Of a DNA stretch of 64,000 nucleotides, positions 57,701-64,000 are shown piece after piece. The translations under genes and the position numbers were made by a program. The notes below the pieces were generated by a model that was not told where the DNA came from, made no database searches, and saw only the letters and a list, made by a program, of their open reading frames with translations. The first letter of the stretch is position 1. Each line of letters begins with the position of its first letter. The stretch is taken from NCBI GenBank assembly GCA_035079385.1, contig JAVHKY010000052.1, forward strand, positions 4,340,001 to 4,404,000. The letters are read 5' to 3'. Origin of the DNA: Aspidiotus rigidus (Eukaryota; Arthropoda; Insecta; Hemiptera; Diaspididae).

Positions 57701-59521
57701 GTATAATTTAATAACGAATGAAGTGATGCCAAATGAAATTAAACTTGACATGATAGAAAGAGATACCATAGGACAAGAACTTTTTGAGAGTTTTGTTGAA
57801 TAACGATTGAACAAGGGAACAAGCTCAATTTGGGGTCCAATAAAGAAACGTAAATTGAAGACATTTTCTAAGAAAAATTTCGTGCAAGAAGTACAAGTCA
57901 AGGACGAAGCTATTAAAATGAAGAAAGAGAGGAACCTCCTTTAAAGGTTTGTCATAGCAGCAAGGAGTCGCCCTGAGCTGGATATAAAAGAAGCAATAAT
58001 GCATTATGAATTCAGTGTAATACCTCGATCTTTATTTGCTAGTGATGGATTTTTACTCTTGGCTTCTGACAAATCCAAAAGGGTGCACAGGTTAGAGGAC
58101 CTAATGAAGAAAAAACAATATGAGACGTCGATAACTGGTTCAGCTTTAAATTCTCCATTCAACAACTGTTTTACTAATAGAAAGTTGTCATAATTGATGA
58201 TATGGCCTTGGTCCATAGACTCACTAAAACGGACCAAATGGTTACAATGAGGGATTTCTTAACGACCGTCAGGCAAAAATTTATCCAAATCATTCAAAAT
58301 TTTGAGGAAGTGAGGCTTGTTTTCGATAGGTATATTCATAATTCTTTGAAGAACCTAACCAGAAAAAAAAGAGCGAACGGAATTTCGACTTACTATAAAT
58401 TAACACCAGCGAGTAGTATTAAAAATATCCCTCTGAAAGATTTGTTAAGTCATTTTCAGACGAAAAAAGAGATTATTCAGCTGATTGTGTGTGAAGTTAT
58501 GGAATACACCAAAATGTTGCCTAAGCCAGAGAAGAAGATTATGGTTATTCACGAAAATTTGACCCAAGGAAATTGTGATGTACAAAAGAATTAAAAAATT
58601 CATGGACACGAGGAAGCTGATACGCTCATCATTTTGCATGCATCGACTGTAGAAAAAGACGCTTCTCTTAGTGTCTTGGCTTCAGATACGGATGTTTTAA
58701 TGTTGCTAATTCACTTTTACAAGAAATTTCTTCCCAACAATACGTTTATAACGTATGGATCTGGTAAGAATCAACGAATCATTTCTCTCAGTTTGGCTCA
58801 TGAAAGTCTTGGTGACGCTCGATGTCAAGCTGTACTAGCTTTTCACGCATTCACAGGAACCGATGTGAGCGGAAAATTCTCAGGAAAAACTAAAGATTGG
58901 TGTTTCAATTTCTTCCTCCAAGCTGATGAAAACGAATTATGTCATTTAAACGATTTGTACAACATTCCCTTGAAACCTACCTCCTACATCAATCTACAAA
59001 AATTGTTGTATCAAATATTTAAGCACAAAAAGATAAACACGTTGGGAGAGTTAAGGTGGTTCTTGTATTCAAATGAAAGTTGCCGAGCCGAAGATTTACC
59101 CCCTACTCCTGCCGCATTTAAGCAACATGTCCGAAGAGCGAATTATGTCTCGTACATATGGGGTCATGCGAACGAAAGTTTTCCAGATTCAGCTAGAGAT
59201 TTCAATAAAGACTGTACATTCGAAAGTGCAGATCCCAAAGACTATGGTTGGGATATTGATGGCAAAGGAGGTTACAGAGCGACCACCACAAGTGAAAATC
59301 CAGCGCCCTCAGCAGTAATCGAATTGGTTAAATGCGGATGCCGCAAAAAGTGCTACGGCAAATGTGCCTGCTTCAAAAATAAAATCAACTGCTCCGAACT
59401 TTGCGCGTGGAATGCGGAATCCGAAAACAATCAGCACATCAACGGAGGTAGCGACGCAGAAAACGAGTATGATGGAAGTGAGACGAGTGAAGAAGAAGAC
59501 AATGAATTTTATAGTATATAA
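54757..59521 (+). pseudogene. Academ-like transposase: tandem zinc-binding modules, central transposase-like region, XPG-like nuclease, Cys-rich tail
   Basis: The plus-strand segments, in order, are: a first Cys module (KCVICLSALS ... GYQSCYF, 54757-54960); a second (KKCVLCQDD ... EIKYHRSC, 55120-55315); a linker; a central region with LSVGLALKIHAETRSKKVL, FAADDIDFLENT, SDTLHGTVLAAF (55975-56260), then LTVISFDMQLYDMA and HVVFWALSALGSYIECSGVD (56660-56840); a variable region; the nuclease (HGHEEADTLIILHA, SVLASDTDVLMLLI, VLAFHAFTGTDVSGKFSG; 58605-58880), which parallels the XPG-I acidic motif, the following Asp and the H3TH 'GCD' loop of FEN1/XPG enzymes; and a tail with CGCRKKCYGKCACFKNK (59335-59390). 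Frameshifts (for example near 55190 and 56665) and an in-frame TAA at 58592-58594, just before the nuclease, mean this copy cannot make the full protein. The last 295 codons remain open. Catalytic assignments are by analogy. Confidence 0.75.
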
Positions 59522-59650
59522 GCTAGGTATAAGATGTTCATTGATTTCATGTGCTTACGAGTATAATAAAGAATTTTCAATTGAATGTGAAAGCAGTTCT
59601 CAAGAATCACTTTTTTTGAAAATTTTTTGCGAAATATAAGCTTGACACTT

Positions 59651-60088
59651 GATTAAGGAGGGGAGTGGATCCTACGAATTAAGGAGGGAGAGGGGATGTG
59701 GTCATCATATTGCTTGTTTGAAAGGAAATTAAATTCTAAGAACTATTTGTCCTCATAAATTTTGTTCTATGTCTGAAATTTTCCATGAAAAATGCAAAAA
59801 ACGTGATTTTGATATTTTTTTGAACACATTTTTTCAAATTTGAGGCGTAAAGGCTGCTCCAAATTAAATTTTGATAATAGGCAAAGTTGAAGAGGAGACA
59901 TGAATGAACAACTTTTATCTGAAAACTTTTTCAAAAAAGTCAATACTTTTAGAGATAGAAGGGGTTTCATGATTTGGGGGGTGGAACCTCGGAAAACGGG
60001 GACAAGGAAAATGGGCATACAGGCTAAATTTATTCGTCCGAGTGTGTAGAACAATAATCAATCATAAATTGCTTTTAACAGCCACATC
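59651..60088 (-). repeat. right terminal inverted repeat of the Academ-like element
   Basis: Inverted partner of 54071-54525, beginning inside at about GATTAAGGAGGGG and ending at GCCACATC. Confidence 0.85.
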
Positions 60089-60109
60089 GCACGCTTCTTA
60101 CGTAAACAT

Positions 60110-60490
60110 TTTTACCGACTTTTCTAACTAGAAAAGTGAGATATTACACCCGTAGGAAGGTCAACAGGGGGAGTGGGCAATGAACTTTCTCGACGTTTTA
60201 GGGGTCCTAGATCACAACTAGCAAAAAAAATTTCAGGTTTCCTTATATATATAATCGACTGGGAAACCAGAAAATGTGGTGCGACGTTAGAATAGCATAG
60301 CGAGCTTACATATAAATGACTAATTTTTGGCCTTTTGCGCGCATTAAATTGAAATGATATTGGGCGTAGAGCGAAAGTATCGCGATCACGTGGAGAGCGA
60401 GGTGAGATTTTCGTAAAAATGGTAAAAGCGTCAATAATAATTGATTCTTTCTCGTAATTAATACTAAATTTGACTTTCAAATACTGACTC
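60110..60490. repeat. diverged repeat shared with 62690-63210
   Basis: TTTTTACCGACTTTTCTAAC and AGAAAAGTGAG (60110) match 62691-62726. GGGGGAGTGG and ATTTCAGGTTTCCTTAT (60170-60247) match the parts at 63127 and 63194. The order is kept but the spacing differs, so an old repeat has been broken by insertion in one copy. No coding content. Confidence 0.45.
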
Positions 60491-60499
60491 GATCTTACG

Positions 60500-60660
60500 A
60501 ATAAATGTCTAAATTTGGATTATGATGACTCGCTGGTTCAGTTATGACCTTGTTGGTTGTTACCGTCTCTTGTTGGTGTTGCGTTCAGTCGCTTTCCTGT
60601 AGTGTTTGAAAATGGTTGCTTAGCGGCTGATCGTGAGTGTTCTTGCTGGCGATTACTCTT
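60500..60660 (+). repeat. PLE 3' untranslated fragment
   Basis: GATGACTCGCTGGTTCAGTT and GTTCAGTCGCTTTC match, in the opposite orientation, the 3' end of the PLE at 42200-42340. Only the terminal part is present. Confidence 0.65.
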
Positions 60661-61680
60661 TTTGAGTCACTCACTTCTTCTCTTAATTATTGATAACCGT
60701 ACCTTACAGAAACATATTGACTCAGTTTTGAATTGACCTTGACCCATTTTAAGAACTTCAATAAATTTCGACCATCAACTGTGACGGCTAGACTGAGTAT
60801 GCTTGAGCTCAAATTCATCCTTTTGCTTAGGGTTTTGGATGAAATTCGTCCCTCGACTTCTGGAGACTGGGGTGAGACATCTCAGGCCAAACTCCTCATA
60901 CAGCTTAGTTGAAGAGATTCGGAAAAATTTCTACCCTCGAGCTCTGGGGACTTTGAGTTTAAAGTCCTCCTCCAATTTGGGTAGCCTTAAACTTCTAAAG
61001 CGTTCCTAAGCTGTACGTTCAAAATCATTAGGCTGGTCATGGCACCTTGTATTTAGTCTGAGTTTCTTCATCCTAAGTAGTTTCCAGAGCTTGAAAAATT
61101 TGGAATAACTTTTTATTGGAACTAAATATCATTTTTAATGTTTTCTTATCTGTTTAAATTGGTCAAACTCGGATTCGCAGATTTCCAATAGGAGGGGGTC
61201 AGATGCCAATAAAGGCAGAGTTTGTTAAAAATTCTCCCAAGTCCGTATGACGTCATCAGATCGCGGCCTCGTCGGCAAATTAGGCTAACCTTCCCTTCCT
61301 TCATTTCTATTAGGCTTAGATACATAGACTTATTGATATTGATCAGGGATGCCGTGAGCCCCCTAGGCCAATGAAGAAACCCCCCTCAAACTTTAATTTC
61401 TTGTAGCTATAAAAAAAATTGAAGTTATAAGCCCCTCCCCCCCCCCAAAAAAAAAAAAAACGAATAGGAAGAATCATCTTCATAAAAATGGCCTCACGGT
61501 ACTCCTGATATTGGTGTAACATCTATTAGTCATATTTATCTATCAAATACAGGTAATCGTTTTGACACATTGATATAGAAACCTTCTAGTTCGAAAGAGA
61601 AAAAAAAGAGAATGTTGATGACGTGAAGAAGTAATGACGGCACGGATAGTGATGACGTCACAAACAGATTTAACGGATGA

Positions 61681-61684
<4 letters not shown>
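60661..61684. other. no gene; diverged minisatellite units
   Basis: GATTCGGAAAAATTTCTACC with CTCGAGCTC (60917-60945) is one more unit of the dispersed minisatellite family. A poly-C then poly-A run lies at about 61435-61460. Confidence 0.4.
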
Positions 61685-61741
<57 letters not shown>

Positions 61742-62352
61742 ATTTTTTTGTCCGCGGAAGTCCTCCGAAACTAGCCGATGGATTTTTTGTAACTTGGCCA
61801 TATTGTAGTAGTATATCTGAAGATGTGCACCTGCAATTTTTTTGAGAATCGGATGAGTAGTTCTCGAGAAATTTTCAATTTGTTGAGAAATTTTGCAGTA
61901 TTTCGAGTATCTTTTTGTCCGCGGAACTCCTCCGAAACTACCCCATGGATTTTGTTGAAACTGGGCCATATTGTAGTATTATATTTGAAGATGTGCACCT
62001 GCAATTTTTTTGAGGATCGGATGAGTAGTTCTCGAGAAATTTTTACTTTTGTTGCAAAATTTCTCACTATTACAAGTAGCTTCTTACAAATAGCTGCGAG
62101 TAGCTGCTTACGTTAGGAGAAGCGGATTTTCCTATACGTTTACGACTTTCGTTATCAGTACGTGTACTGTGATGAAGAACCTTTCATCATTCGACAGGTT
62201 CATTCTTTGTTCATTCTTTACCAAGGGTTCATTGAATTTTATTTCCGATGAAACCTTTTCATTCAAATTTAGTACACTTGTATCTCGCTTCCCACAGCCC
62301 CTAGAGCGTTGAATTTTGTTTTGTCAAATTTTATTTGTTTTGTTAAATTTAT
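61685..62352 (+). repeat. (TA)n-headed dispersed repeat, copy B, with internal duplication
   Basis: A TA run (61685-61738) leads into the sequence of copy A (25711-26245). Here a 167-bp unit beginning GTCCGCGGAA is present twice in tandem (61751-61917 and 61918-62084). The remaining part to TTGTCAAATTTTATTTG matches copy A collinearly. Confidence 0.7.
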
Positions 62353-63885
62353 TTTTGAACGGATAGTGGCAATGGCGGGTTGATCATTTTTCTAGCTATT
62401 TTTCATTATTATTAGTCATACTCGATAGTGAAAACCTTGAGTTTGAATGATTAAGTACAATTTTTTAATCGTCATCAAGTGTGCTGATGCGAGACTACCT
62501 GGGTGATTTCACTCTTAATTAATAATTGATTTATTTGTCATTTTTTCATGTATGAGTACATAATTAATAGTGGTTCATAGTTGATTTGAGGTATCTCAAG
62601 AGATGGAAAGATTATTTTCAATTTTGACTGGCTTTTTTGAGTGAGATTTGAGATTAGACTAACGAGTAAACCAGGCTTGGGTGCTGTATATTTTTACCGA
62701 ATTTTCTAGCTAGAAAAGTGAGGTATTTTGTTAATACGTTTGGAATGGTTGAAGCGTGAGGGAAGGAATGAGGGGTTGACTATTGGGTGATTGGTTGCTT
62801 CTTTCGTTTCGACATCGATTTTTTTAGTTTTTTGGGATCTCGTTGTAGCTGGATTCCCAGATGAAGAATTTTGGGGTGGAGTGTGCATAGAAAATGGTGA
62901 TATGATAGCGTGAAGGCAATTTATGAGTGCACGAGAGGAATACCAGCTCGAGATAGCTTTAAGAGATGCCAGGAATCGGAAGTGATAAAGAATTGAACCA
63001 CTCATCCTAATATACAGTATACTAGACTAATAATATGCTAAGAATAAGGTATGGGAAAAAATGATTGTAGAGCTCTTTTTTATTAGAAACAACTGTTATA
63101 GCCTCGTAGCAGTTGGGCAGGGGTAGGGGGAGTGGTTTTTCTGGAGACGTTTTGTAGGTTTTAGATGACTCTTAGCCTAAATTATAACAAAATTCAGGTT
63201 TCCTTATTGGATTATAGGTATTTTTACTCTGTTATCTGTTGATGTGGCATCGTAGTGATAGAATTTATAAAATGAGTTTTATTGTTTATTCTACAAATGT
63301 TTGACATGATTGACTGGTCATTGGTATTTAATTTAAAGAGAGGGAGTGACTCTCTCAATGTTTTTTGCATTGTGGGAAGAAAAGTCGTGTACTACTCACG
63401 GGACTGCGTGTGTTTTTATTTTATTAGTTTTTAGTTTTAGTTCCTATTACCTATATTACCTATAATTTTTTTCACGTAGGTACCGTTGCTGAAAAAACGT
63501 GCTGAAGTTATCGTCATAGATTACATATACTAAACGTGTACTGAAATTACAGTTGCTAGATTGTGTAGTTGACGCAAAGTATGGTCGCGAATCTGGCATT
63601 TTTTGTGATTTTCTATAGCGCCATCCTTACGGTTCCGTACTGTTACAGGTAACATCAATTTTTCCATATAGCTAATTTTAGATATTAGTTGGCCGTTCTT
63701 AATTCTCATATGCGTAATGCAATTTTGAATCGTCCGAACAATTTTTAAGACCGTCGCCCGAGACTACAAAGAATTAAGAAGATGAAAAAAGATAGATTTC
63801 TCGATAATAATTGAATCAAAAGAAACTCTGCCGCAGCGAGTACGTCAGAAACCGACTTTTTGTTTCAACAACCTGTATTCATCAG
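62353..63885. other. no gene recognised
   Basis: A minus-strand ORF at 62706-63005 has no recognisable family and overlaps repeat sequence shared with 60110-60490. The rest is AT-rich. Confidence 0.4.
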
Positions 63886-64000
63886 AAATTGATTAGCATA
63901 CCACAGGCGTTTACAAAATAACTTGCGGGGAGTGTCCTGCCACCTACATCGGCCAGACTGGAAGAGCACTTAATAAGCGAATACAAGAACATACTTCCGC
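63886..64000 (+). pseudogene. Penelope-like element, GIY-YIG start (truncated by window edge)
   Basis: The plus strand reads [20 protein letters not shown], then [12 protein letters not shown] up to the window end. It is a PLE nuclease core with both paired cysteines and YIGQTGR intact. The preceding 150 bp do not give a clear RT frame. Whether this copy is intact cannot be judged from the window. Confidence 0.7.

Larger units (their letters stand above)
54071..60088 (+). mobile_element. 6-kb Academ-like DNA transposon with about 440-bp terminal inverted repeats
   Basis: The left arm (54071-54525) is matched inverted by the right arm (59651-60088). Outer ends are GATGTGGCTGTTAAAAGCAA in both; the inner ends break down near CCTACTCATTACG / GATTAAGGAGGGG. 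The match carries only scattered substitutions and small indels. All long reading frames between the arms are on the plus strand and form one decayed protein (54757-59521). An XPG-like nuclease domain within a TIR-bounded element is the defining feature of the Academ superfamily (the Academ-X type). Flanking GCTC and GCAC could be an eroded 4-bp duplication, but the TSD is not proven. Confidence 0.8.

Noticed and set aside
54061..60095. A firm target-site duplication for the Academ-like element
   Set aside because: Flanks GCTC and GCAC agree at three of four bases only, and the outermost base of the arms is ambiguous.
61670..61969. ORF with a Tyr-Ile repeat end
   Set aside because: Translation of the TA microsatellite and flanking repeat.

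Overview
This is AT-rich eukaryotic DNA, almost certainly from an arthropod and probably an insect. The evidence is the mix of mobile elements: many Penelope-like retroelements (PLEs) with C-terminal GIY-YIG endonucleases, a BEL/Pao LTR element, R1-like and jockey/RTE-like LINE fragments, Helitron/Helentron pieces, and P-element-like, Tigger/pogo, Ginger, MULE, piggyBac-type and Academ-like DNA transposons. I cannot name the species. There are no prokaryotic operons, no tRNA or rRNA genes that I could recognise, and no CRISPR array. Nearly every coding stretch is a broken transposon. The one plausible host gene is a set of exon-like segments on the minus strand between about 27.5 and 23.4 kb.

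Layout. 1-8.9 kb: two PLE copies on the minus strand (1-540 and 1800-3960; the second is split by a LINE tail with a very long ATT array), a 1149-bp Tigger deletion derivative with an intact DNA-binding-only ORF, a decayed P-element/THAP9-like transposase, and a PLE on the plus strand. 8.9-12.6 kb: no gene seen. 12.6-17.7 kb: a LINE scrap, then several PLE pieces. Two of them form an inverted pair and carry nested insertions: a minisatellite-bearing element with a self-complementary 19-bp terminus, and a TA-flanked MITE inside that element. 17.7-20.6 kb: nothing clear. 20.6-23.25 kb: an element with about 325-bp terminal inverted repeats (TIRs) and no transposase. 23.4-27.5 kb: the candidate host gene, with piggyBac-type and other MITEs in its presumed introns. 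27.5-33.7 kb: a small MITE, a PLE and a Ginger-type element with 230-bp TIRs. 33.7-38.7 kb: two Helitron copies on the minus strand, separated by two fold-back structures and an unrecognised ORF. 38.7-41.3 kb: no gene. 41.3-49.8 kb: PLE copies, one interrupted precisely by a 1045-bp MULE, followed by a rearranged BEL/Pao element. 49.8-53.6 kb: an R1-like LINE, a hairpin element and a minus-strand LINE 3' end. 54.07-60.09 kb: a 6-kb DNA transposon with about 440-bp TIRs, encoding a decayed Academ-like protein with zinc-finger and XPG-like nuclease segments. 60.1-64 kb: repeat scraps, a microsatellite-headed repeat, and the start of one more PLE.

The region therefore reads as a layered graveyard whose insertion order can partly be worked out. 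The MULE landed inside a PLE GIY-YIG domain and made a 9-bp duplication. A Ginger element and a TA-MITE each landed in the same short AT-rich stretch of copies of one dispersed minisatellite unit. A LINE tail landed in a PLE. The most novel-looking items are the Academ-like element, the minisatellite-carrying fold-back element, the DNA-binding-only Tigger ORF, and the palindromes near 35.4-36.7 kb.
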